From Mortierella alpina (lineage: Eukaryota > Mortierellomycota > Mortierellomycetes > Mortierellales > Mortierellaceae), in NCBI GenBank assembly GCA_029449245.1, contig JANATF010000004.1:806001-870000 (forward strand): DNA of 64,000 nt, in the 5' to 3' direction. The notes under the pieces were generated by a model, which ran no database searches, had not been told where the DNA came from, and saw only the letters and a program-made list of their open reading frames with translations. Below are positions 37,943 to 49,161 of the stretch, piece by piece (the stretch's first letter is position 1; each line of letters opens with the position of its first letter). A program made the position numbers and the translations under genes.

Positions 37943-40900
37943 ATGGGTGTCAGAGGTCTTCCCTCTTTGCTGAACGGCGCCGATGTCCCCAAGGACGACG
38001 TTCATTCCTTCGCCGACAAAATTGTGCACATCGACTTGATGGGCACGTACTTCGCTTTGATACGCGCCCTCTACTTCAAACTTCTCCAAGAAGAGGCCGC
38101 CAAAGTCGCCAGGCAGTCGCCACTCGACATCGCACTCGCAACTGCAGGCGCAAATATTCGCATCGCCTTTAATTCTGGGAGACAAGTACAACAACGCGAT
38201 GCACGCCTTCTATACATCGCTGAGGCACTCCACAAAAAATTCGAGGCGATCGGACTTGACCAAACCCGTACTACCATTCACCTCGATGGCGATCGCCCGA
38301 ATGAAAAGCGGCACGAGCACGCTGCTCGAGATGCAAGGAACACCAGAGGTCTGGGACAGCTGAACGCACTCTTTGTTCAGACCCCGCAAGCACCACAGCA
38401 GCAGCAACAGCAGCGGCCTCCTCGTCTGCGTAAGCGCAACATTGAGGCGATAGAGAGAAAGGCCAAGAGTCTTTTGCATGTTCCCCGGGAAGTGCTACAG
38501 ACTATGTGCAACTTCCTACAGGACAAAGGCTGGCGCGTTCACCAGTGCCTCTTCGAGGCCGACCCATGCATAGCTCGACATTGCTTGGAACATTACCAGC
38601 TAGGGCAGCAAGTGTATGCCTTGAGCAACGACTCTGATCTGTTTGTGTACCCGTCTGTGCGAGAACTCATCCGCCCAGTCTTTAACAAGAAGAACAAGTT
38701 CCAGCTCTTCAACAAGCAAAAAGTCCTCGAACACCTGCAGGTGAATGACCTTCAGCTGTTGCTCATCGGCATCGTCACTCACAACGACTACAACGACCAG
38801 TTTACCAACTACGGTATCGCCACGAACCTAGAAATAGCCAGAGAGTTGGCCCCCCAGCTTCGTCGCCACGCTCCCGTCACCGGCACTAATGTCGCCACCG
38901 CCCACGCAACTATGACAACCGTGGTCAACACTTACATCACCAGCGTCACTGGTGCAGCTGCTCCCGCTGCACCCATTCTGAACTTTACAGATGCCATTTC
39001 TGTGTTTGCAGGCTTGACGCAAACTCCCATTCCAGCTGTACCAGGCCCCGCTCCAGCTGCACCAGGCGCTGTGATGCAGCCCCCCAATATCAACCAGGCG
39101 GTGTTGCAAAGGCTCGTGGACTTGGAGAGAGTCAAGATCACAATGCGGCGGGCTGGTCGCCCGGCGCACTCACAAGTGCATCAAGGCCGCTGGCGGCGAA
39201 CTCGTGTTCCCCCTACTCCACTCCCTCCTCCACCGCCAGCACCTGCTCTGCCAACACCTGCTCTGCCAGCACCGGTTGTGCTTGCCAAGTCTGGAGCACA
39301 CAGGTATGCTTTGTTCTTGAGCCATGGTGTCATGTATTAGGTGGATGGTTCTTAATGACAGGTACAAAGAGATCTCACCAACGGTTTTTGTCTTTTTTCA
39401 CCCTGCGCTTCCTCTTTTGTGGCATCAGTCCGCCGCATGTTGACCGCTACGACTCTGTCAGTCCTCAAGCCGATCGACCGCGATATAATCGAAAGATTAT
39501 CAACGACTTCACGCTAGGTGCAAGAATGCCCGCCAACTACCTCCAGACGCAGGGTGGGACGCATTTTCAAGTCCGCCGTCCTCGACCCAATACGGGCATA
39601 GTGGTTAGAGCGGACACTGCCCCTGCCCGTGTTCGACGTGGAGCCGCACGGCCCGTCCAGGCGCAAGCGCCAGCAGGCCCACCGAGGACTCACAGGCCAA
39701 TCACAACTTACAAGCATGCGATGGAAAGAGTCTTCCAGACCTCAACACTGTCTGTGGGGTCATTGAAAGCCAAGCTTCGGCATGCCGTAGGACCTGTCGG
39801 CGTTGCGCTCAATGACGACCAGAGATCCCTTATGGAAAAGACCATCAACGATGCCGTGACAGCGCTGAACAACATTCGGTCCTACATGCTGCAGGCTATT
39901 GCTCTTTACATCTCCATCAGACTGGAAAATCACAACTCCAATTCAGCAGGGGACGTGGCATATCGCCAACGGTGGCTAGATCCACTCCTCAGTACGAACG
40001 ACATGCAGGTGATCTGCCAGAACATGGCAAGTCTTTTCGCGAGCACAAGCCAGATGTTGCCCAAGATAACCATAGGCAATGGCCATCTACAAAAGCGTCG
40101 CAGAGTCGAGGGCCTCGCCACCCCCCATGCCGATGCAGGAACTGCTCCTCCGCCTACTCCACCTCCTGTCCCATCCTTAGCCGAACGTATAGCAGCAGGC
40201 GGTGGAAGGCCGCCGAGCGACGACAGGCAGCAGATAGCGTGGGATATGGTCAAGTTCCTTGTGCGACATCTCGAGCAAGATCCAGTGATCTTCGTGTCAA
40301 AGTCTGCGGCTGAAAAACACTCAAGAGAAGAGATGGCAAGAGAGGTTGGCAATCTGGTGCGGCGCCACTTTATTGAGCTGTTCCCGAGCTTGAATGTCAA
40401 GGTATTGTCTGGTGTTTTTTTTTTTGTATTTCGTTATTCTTTTAGAAACCACCGATGATTTGCACACACCTGCTGACTAGGCTTATTTTTTTTCTCTCCT
40501 CTACCATCTTGAATATGACCAAAGGCTCTTGCATGCAACAGTGGCCCAGAAGTTGGGCTGGACGGCTCCAACATCAGTACTGTCGATCTCATTTGGAGGT
40601 TTTGGAGTATGAACCAGAGATTGCCGCCACTTGAGCGCATTGCATTCACTCCTCAGGCTAAACTCGAGGACACGTTCATGATGTTATCAGAGACGTCTCT
40701 TGTGGACTTGTTGTGGACACCTAACAGTTCCCGAAATCCCGCAAAATGGAGCAAGGTTCGTCGAGAGGCTGCAGAAACCCTCTGCACGCGTCAGCAGGCA
40801 CAGGTCATGACCCAGAACACCGGCCAAGTGGTCGAGATGCTCTTCTTTGGCCAACTAGTCCCTGGCAACCAACGCAAGGCTCGTCTGTCCTCATACGATA

Positions 40901-42346
40901 AGAAGCGAATCTCGATGAACCAATTGGTGCTAGGGGGGGCCTGGCCTGGTATGAGCACTCCTGCTCCTGCCCCTGCGGCTGGTGGCGGCGCTGCTCCTGC
41001 TCCTGCGGCTGGCCCTGCTCCTGCGGCTGGCCCTGCTCCTGCGGCTGGCCCCCCCGCACCCGCCCCTGCCCCTGTCCTAATTCCCGATGTGTTTGTCTTG
41101 CCCAACCTCCGGAACTATACCGCCGCAGTTGTGGCCTTCCGCCAACGTCGGTCTAGGGCACGGCAAAGCGGCCAAAATTTCCAGCAAAGTCCGCCGGCTC
41201 TGCCTACGAGTGCAGCACAAACGTTGTATTATGTGCCGCAGGGGATGATACGAACCAACGGCCGCGAGTTCCAAGTCCTGGCGTTTGATCTTCGCAAGCC
41301 GTGTCCTCCTCCTGAAAGATTCCACATGCCGGAGACAGAGAACGTGATCGAGGACATCGAGAAGATGTTCCCTCTTCCGCAAGACATCACCAATGCGTTC
41401 GGCGCCAACCTCCTCAATGTCCCTGTGGTGGGTATTGACCCTGGAGAGGTCGTGTCAGCAGCGGGCTGCGGCATCAACATCGATCCTACGATGCCGAACA
41501 AGGTCGCTGTCCTCACGGTCAAGCGCGCGGCCCTTTACGCGCCCATCTTCCGGGATCGTTATGTGATGAACCAGCTCAAGGAGGGGCCACCGCCCATTCC
41601 CAGATCCCACCCAGCCCCCAGGTTGGCTGCTGCGTTTCAGTCCAACGGGTCCATCAACGATATCCAGAACAAGATGGTTGGTTTCGGCGATGGAAGATTC
41701 CAAGCGGTCAAGGAGCACCTCCGAGCGTGGGAGAGAGCCTTTCTGAAGCTGCGCGAGTTTTACTCTTGCAATACCTACAAGAAGAGAAACTGGGCGCGCC
41801 GAAAGTCATTTCGAGCCGAGTATGATTTTGCCGTCACCGGTCTGCTCAGGCTAGCACTCCTCGACGGGGAGATGAACCAGCTGCACAGGAGGGTGGTCCC
41901 TGGTATGAAGAAGACTTTGTTTGTGTACGGGAGTGCTCGGTTCAACACCCACACAAAGCTGTCGTCTCTTCACACTTCGTTAATGGGCTTCTTCTACAGA
42001 AAGGTAACACGTCCACGTTGCTCGTCTTTTGCGGCTTTATGGCATGATGCACACAGTACGCGTGCATAGATGATAATGCTGACACCATTTTCGCACTCTT
42101 GACCACCCTCTATAGGCAACAGCGCTTGGCCATGTCGTTGTTGTTGCGGACGAGTTTAGGACCTCGTCAATCTGCCCGAGCTGCGATGCTTGGGTCGCCA
42201 AGCCCACGATGCGGTCATGTTTTTGCGTGACTCCAGCATGCAACAGGTTTATCCACAGGGATACCCTGGGCGGCCATAACATCGCCCGCATCGGCCATAG
42301 TTGGCTCACAACACGGCGGCGCCCTGCAGCGCTCTCTCGCACTTAG
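37943..42346 (+). CDS. FEN1/XPG-like nuclease fused to TnpB/Fanzor-type RuvC nuclease
   Basis: Four exons (37943-39303, 39429-40401, 40525-42003, 42116-42346) join in phase at GT-AG sites into 1347 residues. The N-terminus MGVRGLPSLLNGADVPKDDV begins like FEN1. Its seven metal positions are filled: D31 (HIDLMG), D115 (HLDGDRP), E205 and D207 (FEADPC), D230 and D232 (SNDSDLF), D282 (IVTHNDYND). After Pro-rich linkers (residues about 330-500) and a helical middle, the C-terminus has RuvC-I VPVVGIDPGEVVSAAG (D1083), FVYGSARFNTHTKL, VVVVADEFRTSSICPSC (E1284, zinc ligands C1291 and C1294), CFCVTPACNRF (second zinc half) and HRDTLGGHNI (D1320). That order is the TnpB/Fanzor signature, with the Glu next to the TS..C..C motif as in Fanzors. 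By family knowledge the C-terminal part may be an RNA-guided DNA nuclease; joint action of the two domains is inference. Two adjacent genes remain possible, but no stop or promoter-like break separates the parts. Confidence 0.85.
40957..41070 (+). repeat. Pro/Ala/Gly linker repeat inside the FEN-Fanzor gene
   Basis: The 18-bp unit encoding APAAGP (gctcctgcggctggccct) is repeated nearly unchanged about three times and flanked by further APAP units. It encodes a flexible linker at residues about 923-960, between the middle region and the RuvC domain. The near-identity of copies points to recent slippage. Confidence 0.85.
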
Positions 42347-42758
42347 TCGTGGGTTGACCTCACGAAGAAAATTTATAGTCGCAAGGTAACCTTTTTTTTC
42401 AGTTCTGGAAACGTTTGTATGATAGTGGAGAATCACGTACACTAACGATTTTGCAACTATGGTCGGTTAGGCTATATAGTAACCGCTACCGCTGCTATCC
42501 TCCTCGGAAGAGATAGAAAATAATTGCTCCTCATCAGGAACGACTGTACAATATTTTTTTGGCCAAGTTTGCGCTACAGTACGCTCAATTTTTTTTGTGC
42601 AATCATGATTGCTTGTACACAAGCAATTTGAAAGCGCGCTTTATTTTCTGTACATGTTCTTTTATGTATATTCTCTTTTACAGGGCGATCTGGGAGGAAC
42701 GCCGGCCAATTCGAGCTTCGAGAAGCTGGGTCATGGTCACTCGTATTGTTTGGCGGAT
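42347..42758 (+). other. 3' flank of FEN-Fanzor gene; possible guide-RNA region
   Basis: A 412-bp convergent intergenic region. Structures seen: a hairpin at 42495-42516 (ctatc and gatag arms, one bulge), a perfect 14-bp palindrome at 42599-42612 (gcaatcatgattgc), and a hairpin at 42609-42626 (ttgcttg and caagcaa arms). T runs at 42392-42399, 42551-42557 and 42590-42597 could end transcription. In TnpB and Fanzor loci the guide RNA usually overlaps or follows the 3' end of the gene, so this is where it would be expected. No covariance or expression evidence is available, and ordinary 3'UTR sequence is the default explanation. Confidence 0.3.
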
Positions 42759-43349
42759 TTAGCAGGCCTTGGTGGCAGTGACAGTGGCAGACTGGCAGAA
42801 AAGAATGTGGTTGTTTCCGTTCGTGGCCTGAACGGTCAACTGGACGGGGATCTAGTCACGCACAAAAGGACACACGCAGAAAAGAAAAGATCATTGAACA
42901 TGTTAGAGACGTTGTGGCATACAATCATTGCCAATCGGACCTAGCAGGCGGTCGGGCGCCAGGAGTTGGCCGGTAAAAGAAGCACTTACGTTGGCAGGAG
43001 CAGTGGACTTGACGGGCACGCAGGCAGTGATGGAGGTCAAGGTGGTGGGGATGGGGCAAGGGTGACCCTGAGCAGTCATGAGAGTGCACAGATCATGGTT
43101 GTCGTTGTAGACGATACGTCCAAGGTACTTTCCGACGATGGACAGCTTGGCGCCAGCAACAACGGGGGTGCTCAAGACACCGGTTCCAGTGGCGCAGACC
43201 TCCTTTCCGACGCAGAGAGGGTAAGGGGAGATCGAGAAGGTGTCAATCTTAATATCAGTGGGGGCGCCGTTCGTGCAGTCGGTGAAGGTGACCTGGGCGT
43301 TGGCGACGGTGGCAACGAAGAGAGCGGCGATGGCGGTGATGAACTTCAT
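42759..43349 (-). CDS. ML-domain (NPC2/PG-PI transfer-like) secreted lipid-binding protein
   Basis: Small secreted or vacuolar lipid-binding protein of the MD-2-related lipid-recognition family; fungal relatives bind sterols or phospholipids. Seen: exons 43349-42990 and 42851-42759 join at codon boundaries into 150 residues. The signal peptide MKFITAIAALFVATVANAQ precedes VTFTDCTNGAPTDIKIDTFS (strand with the first Cys), PYPLCVGKEVCATGTGVLS, then NDNHDLCTLMTAQGHPCPIP and a terminal FCQSATVTATKAC. Cysteine spacing and the beta-rich pattern fit the ML fold. The length is normal. A TATAAAAG box lies about 100 bp upstream. The gene is convergent with the FEN-Fanzor gene. Confidence 0.9.
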
Positions 43350-43445
43350 TTTGGATGGGATTGCTGGAGTGGGATTGCTTGTACTGAGGAGAAGGAACTG
43401 CTGGAGGGTGAGGAAAAAAAATGCGAGGCACGGTGAGAAAAGCGC

Positions 43446-43453
43446 CTTTTATA
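43446..43453 (-). promoter_or_regulatory. TATA box of the ML-domain gene
   Basis: TATAAAAG read on the minus strand, 97-104 bp upstream of the start codon. A consensus match at a plausible distance. Confidence 0.6.
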
Positions 43454-46400
43454 CGCGTCAAGACTTAGGAGTAGGTGATGGCTGGTGACCCTGGCAAAGT
43501 GCAAACAGACCTCGTCGTGGAAGCCCATGCTCTGGTGCTTTGTAGAGTAGGCATGAGGCATATTGTGTGAGTAACACGTTGGGCAGCTGCAAAGATTTTT
43601 GTTGAGCGGATTCTGTGTTCAAGAGGTAGTGAATGAGGTAGTGAATATCATGGCTGTCGATGATCCTCCTATGGGCCGTAGACCAAAAGTGGGCAGACTA
43701 GTCTATGCCGTTCAAACCCACGGCATATGTGGAGCAGCGGAATATCCTCCTGTGGAGAGCAAACTTATTTCGGCGGCAAAATTTGAATTGACTGAATGAA
43801 TGCAATTCTGGGTAATCGCATTCGACCCGTCGAAGGTATCTTGTAGTATTGTAAAGTAAATAGCAGCATTGGTACAAGGCAAAACCTTTTCTTATAGTAG
43901 AACTGCTGGTACGGCGCCATGCATGAAAGGCGCTCTCATCCCCTTTGTCTCTTTCTTGTACCCACAAAGAGACCTCTGGATTGGCCTATTTTATACTGCC
44001 TCCTCTTGTCTGAGAAAGGCCCCGATCGATTCCCCTCAGCTAGCGGCGAAGAGACCAACGCCGCACATGCTTCAGGCGCGCAGACACTATCGTTGCAGTG
44101 GCGAAGAAACAGTACAAAATTGACCATAGCCATCGAGTGGATTGTACGACGAGCACGAAGGAGGAGACCGGGTTGGAGGATTGTCTATCGTCCAGCACGA
44201 TGGCCTTACAATGCAAGGCACAAGCTGTTGTATTGTAATGCATTGCAGGAATTATTACTATTGTACTGTGCACATGAACATCAGGCCACCGAGGTAATGT
44301 GCACAAAAACACACATGTCAGTTTGCGAGACCATACTCGTATCGCGGATAGAGGAAGGGGGCGATGATTGAGCCCATCGCATAGTAGTTACAGGGGTAGA
44401 CCATCGATGAAGAAGGCGGATGTAACTGAATAGTACCATGAGGCCCGATAGCCCCCCCTTCCTCTGCACTTTCTGTTTTGTAATGATTTACCCAACTCCA
44501 CAACCTTATGGAGGAAGATGTTGGGATGCGCGTGCGTGTAGGCCACAGTTCACCAATTACTCGCCTCAACAAAGTAGGAACGGGTCAAGGGACACCCCTT
44601 GACCTAGAAGCAACGATTGAAGTCTTTTTAACAACGGCGCGTCCCAGGAACAATCTATTTGTTGGCACACTGTTCTTCTCAAGAGTCTGCGTCCGCAGTT
44701 CCTGACCAAAAACATTCCTTACAGCGCGAAGTGGCCGCTTTGCTCCATGAAGACCTCTATTGTATGGTACACACCTTGTCATGATGCACCACTCAATGAA
44801 TATCTCGCAGAGTACCATGAATCACATCGAGTGGTTCTTCCATCGAAAAATTCGTCCTGCACGAGGAGAAACCTTGCTGGACCGTTGGACCGGTAGAAAA
44901 AATTTTCAGCGCATTGCATTGCATAACCATTCGCATGTTACTCTATTCAAAGCACGCGTTATTAAACGACCACAGAGAATGTGTGCACAAAGTACAGAAC
45001 AGTAGTAGATCCGCTGAATACCCCGGTCCGTCTGGTCTCATTGTCTATTGCCTGACTGCACAAGCAGGCGCAATCTTCCTCACGGTGAGGTTGCTAGGCT
45101 AACTCACCCTTGATAGTTGTCACAACACGAGCGGGATGGTAGTGCCAACAAGCGCTGATCGTTTGCTTCCCTCGCCTTTCTATGCAACATATTCGCGTAA
45201 CCAACAGAGCATAGGGGGAGGAACGGTAGCCTTCTCTTCACATGCCAAGGTCCTGGAAAGAGGCGATACTCGCGCCCTGAGTGATGCGCACAACACACAA
45301 GAGGCGCGTTTGTAAAATTGACACCACACGTTGTCCTACTCCCCATTTTCAATGTTACAGTGTTCGTCATGGGCTGCAGTGTGGGGCGTTGCGAGTAACA
45401 GTTTTCGACTGGACCCTGCGACTTTACACATATTATATCTGTAGCTGCAGAGACTTCGGTTCGAAGTAACGAGTGTGCACAGTTTTCAAAAGAGATCCAA
45501 TCTCACCAAATGATGTTACGCTGTTACGCTTCTGCTCATTTTAGGATAGGGACAGTTGCTTTTTCTTTCTGCCAGTTCACATTATTAGTCCTCTGCTCTT
45601 GACACAGTGCATCGAGAGTGAAAGCCGACAAAGCGACAGACGGTGGCCAGTTCAGAAGGCTTCGATTCACAAATTTTGCAGCCCGAGAAGAGAGATAGGG
45701 CTACAGCGCCCACGAAATGTTTGTTACACAACAGTTCCATTTCAACCGGTCGGTCAGGTTGGTTGCGACCATTGCAGGCAAAGTTTGCCGCTGCTGATTT
45801 GTAGTCCACCTTTGCTCTGCGCCCTACTTCTTTCCGTTCTTACCCAGCGGACCTGCTGCACTGTTAACATTTTTTTTTTTCAGTCCATTCATTCCTACTG
45901 TTTTGTTCACTTTATAGCAACACATGTAAGCATTAAGAGGCCATCCGAGTACAACTCCCTTGTATCAATGCGTAGACCTATGAAACCGCAGGCAGCTTTG
46001 ACCGTAAAGAGGCTAGTTTGTCAATGGTGAGTGGAAGGAGCAATAGCATCAAATGATGTGTATTTGCAGCTATCATCCCACATCATCCACTTTCGGGACA
46101 CCAACTCATTCTCTCTCAAGCACGTCCTTTTTTTCACAGGTCTTCATTGCTCTCATTTATCGATTAGAGGTAGCATGTTGTTTTTGCTTACGACTGGGAA
46201 CGACATAGCGATGACAGACGGGATTGATTATAAGGAAACAATTGCTGAGCGAATATTACCTGGCGACAGAAAAATGACCCATGGGAAAAAAATCACAACC
46301 ACAATACTATGCGCCTCCCCATTGAAGTGAGCTCTGGCATTAAAAAACAGCGAACGAGGACCAGAGAGAAACATGAGAATCAGAGCAGAACAAATGAGAG

Positions 46401-47680
46401 CCTCACTTTGCCTTTTAGACAGAGAGAAAGTGACATGCTCTGTGCGACGCGACGCGTTTATTCTTCTCTGCCGTTTTTTTACTTTACACAAGTGAGTGAA
46501 TATTTGTGGAGAAAGATTACGTGCATGAGAACTTTATATCTGCAAGCGACCTTCACAAACAAGAACGAGGGAATGTCCATGTATATTTTTTTATCTATCC
46601 ACTATGGTATGTACCGTAGTCTAGCCTACCGGCCTTGTTTTAGAAAGTGGGCGTCTGACACAGACCAAACACTCCTCTTCCTGAAAGCTCCTGCACAAAT
46701 CACCTTTGTCCCAAGAGGCGACAAACCTTCAAAGAACACAAAGTTGGGGCGCGAGCTGGGCGAGGGCTTGAGGACAGGCTTTGACGGAAACTGTCGATTA
46801 CAGCACTGCTTAGACACGGGTATTTGGCGACACGCAGGCAGGCTGTGAATCATCATATGGCAGCCGTACAGTTCTACGCCTTTTGGGACGGACAAATATT
46901 GTGGTAAAAACATGGTGATACAGATTCTTCTTCCACATGCTGCTGTCACTTCGCAAGTCTTTTGTTACGGCACTGTTCTTCCGTTCTATTACATGCAATA
47001 ATCAGTGGTCCACTGTGAGGAGTGCTGGCTCGAAATCAGAAGCCGTATTGAGTCTGGGCCACTTCTTCCGCGGATGAAGATCCGGAAACAGCAAACGCGA
47101 TGAACACAACAGGTTATAAATGGAATAAATAGACATTCTCATTCCTGCCATTGGGCGCGTTAGACATCAAGAGAGGCGTAGCGAACTATCGTTGTTTATC
47201 CGATTCGCGCTCGAGAGAGCTTGACCATTGGATCTACAGCCCATAAATCTACGGAGAGCGAGCGCAGGTCCAGGCAGAAGAGAATTCCTACGCGTTTATT
47301 ATTGGCAGCAAACATATCCTCTGCTGGAAAAAAATATATAGAAATGGCCGAAAAAAGGACTAGGGGATATCAAAACAAACAAGGCAAAGAAGCTGAGGAA
47401 TAACGTATAGAGATAAATCAGGCATAAACAAAGTATAAAGGGAAGGTGTGCACAGAAAGATGAATGTCCATAGAGTAATATCAGTACAATGGCGGAAGAA
47501 AGAAGAGAAAAAAGTTGAAAAGGAGGGACGATAAATAGGCAAGTCCGTTGTTGTGAGGCTGTTGAGGCATTGCAAAAAGCGGCACAGGGTCTGTCGAGGA
47601 AATAGAAAACGAAAGCAATTGGTAATCGCATCCTGATTCTTGCTCGTCAACCGGCCAAAGGCTCTTCACGCGACAGCGCT
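43454..47680. other. Gene-free 4.2-kb block
   Basis: The longest stretch without a recognisable gene in the window. Open frames reach 179 codons (46309-46848 plus) and 143 codons (45599-46030 plus), but neither has a family pattern, biased codon use or obvious splice continuation. No tRNA, rRNA or clear terminal repeats were found. With the block at 34.5-37.9 kb it brackets the FEN-Fanzor and ML genes. Confidence 0.55.
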
Positions 47681-49161
47681 TCAAGAGAAATAAGGGAGGA
47701 TTTGAGGGATGGCAGCAACAGCAGCGATGCCGACAGCAACAGTGATCAGTCCTCTGAATCTCTTCTTGTCCTGCGTTGCCTGATCCTCAAGCTCCTCGAT
47801 TCTGCGCTTCATGACGGTCGACTTGGGGCTAGACGGTCCAGCTTCCTCGTCTTCCTCCACGACCTCCTTCCTTTCGTCTTCCTTGTCTCCGAGATCGTTG
47901 TTTTCCTCTTCCGACTTCACTTCCTCTTGGGTGGTGTTCTCGGCAGTAGTGGTAATCTTGATCTGCTCCACGATCTTTTCTTCAATCTTTTCCTCGATCT
48001 TCTCCTCGATCTTCTCCTCGACCTTGTCCTCGACCTTGTCCTCGTTTTTGCCCTCAATCTTCTCTTCAATCTTCTCCTCAACTACAATGGTTTCCTGACT
48101 AGAAATAACGACAGCAACTGCGCCTTTCCCCTCCTCCTTCTTCTCCTCCACTGCCGATGTCGAGGCCGAAGCGGCCTTGATGGTGCTCTTGCGCTTGGGT
48201 GCGTCCAAAAGTGGCAACATGAACTTGCTGATTCCGTATTCCATGGCGAGGTCTTGAGCTGGGGAGAAAATACACAAGAGAAAGAGTCCAGATGAATATT
48301 GTGAAGCAATGCGCATCATGCACACAATGCAGTGTCCTGCAGTAAGGCAGCTGTATAATGGTTTGAGGATAGATGTCATCATCTGCCTGCTGTTGATCGT
48401 TACCTTGTGGGACGGTCACCCTACGTTACCGAGCAATATACAAAATTGTCTGATTAGCAAAGACACTAGCAACAAGAAAGTTTTCTCCCACATGGCGCCT
48501 ACGGTTGGTGACACCACATCGCCAACAACCCTACGTAACCACATGGCGCGTATAACCACGTTTTTTTTCTCTTGATGGGACAATATTCGCGTGACAATAC
48601 ACGGGCACAGTAGCGCCTTTTTCTCAAGAGAAAGCACATCCACGAATCTTGAGCTTACCAGATTCCTGCAAAATCTCTGCCGCCGGCCTTCTCGAGGACA
48701 GCTCCCTGGGCCTCGTATTTGTCAACCAAGTACTGGGTCTCCTTCTTTTCCATGTCTGCAGAGACGGGGGCGTATGCAGCATTGTACATGGCGGTTGCGT
48801 TAATTAGATCTGTGTCCATCCTGCGCATCACAACAACCTCGCCATCTGACTTGGGGGCGTTGATCTTCAATACTGCGACGGAGGCGGCGCCCTTTCCTGT
48901 GCCAGCCTTGACGCGTCCAGTCTTGGGCTTAACGGGGACTGAGGTCGAGAGGGTGGCGTCGGCAATCAGGACATTGCTGAAGATGGGGAGTTCGCGTTGG
49001 GCGGAAGTAGCAGACGAGCTCGATCCCTGGACGACCTCGAGTGTGGCGACGGTCTCCTCGACGGTGGTGACAGTGGTGGTGGTGGTGGTCGTGGCGGTCT
49101 CCACGTTCTCGATCTTGGCCGTGGCCGAGGCTGATTTGGATTTGGATGAGGATGCAGCCAT
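47681..49161 (-). CDS. Bqt4-like APSES/KilA-N protein with C-terminal membrane anchor
   Basis: Probable inner-nuclear-membrane protein. Fission yeast Bqt4 has the same plan and tethers telomeres to the nuclear envelope. Seen: three exons (49161-48659, 48420-48404, 48258-47681) sum to 1098 nt, 365 residues. The second exon is only 17 nt and completes IW|VTVPQ|AQDLAMEYGI. The APSES/KilA-N-type domain includes VVVMRRMDTDLINATAMYNA, AGIWVTVPQAQDLAMEYGI and FMLPLLDAPKR. An acidic, Lys/Glu repeat-rich linker follows (EEKIEEKIEEKIEE, about 47970-48060, a likely coiled coil). The protein ends with the hydrophobic segment GLITVAVGIAAVAAIPQIL close to the C-terminus, i.e. a tail anchor. A soluble APSES transcription factor is less likely because of the anchor. 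Confidence 0.82.

Noticed and set aside
39604-39625. GTGGTTAGAGC, a tRNA D-arm-like string
   Set aside because: Lies inside exon 2 of the FEN-Fanzor gene and lacks the other tRNA arms.
41000-41070. Repeats near the Fanzor-like domain considered as a guide array
   Set aside because: They are in-frame coding repeats for a Pro/Ala/Gly linker.
46309-46848. 179-codon plus-strand ORF in the 4.2-kb gene-free block
   Set aside because: No domain, no codon bias and no promoter or splice context; overlapping frames are of similar length.
47702-48295. 197-codon plus-strand ORF opposite the Bqt4-like gene
   Set aside because: It is the reverse reading of the Glu/Lys repeat region (Leu/Asp/Phe-rich), i.e. 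a shadow of the real minus-strand exon.
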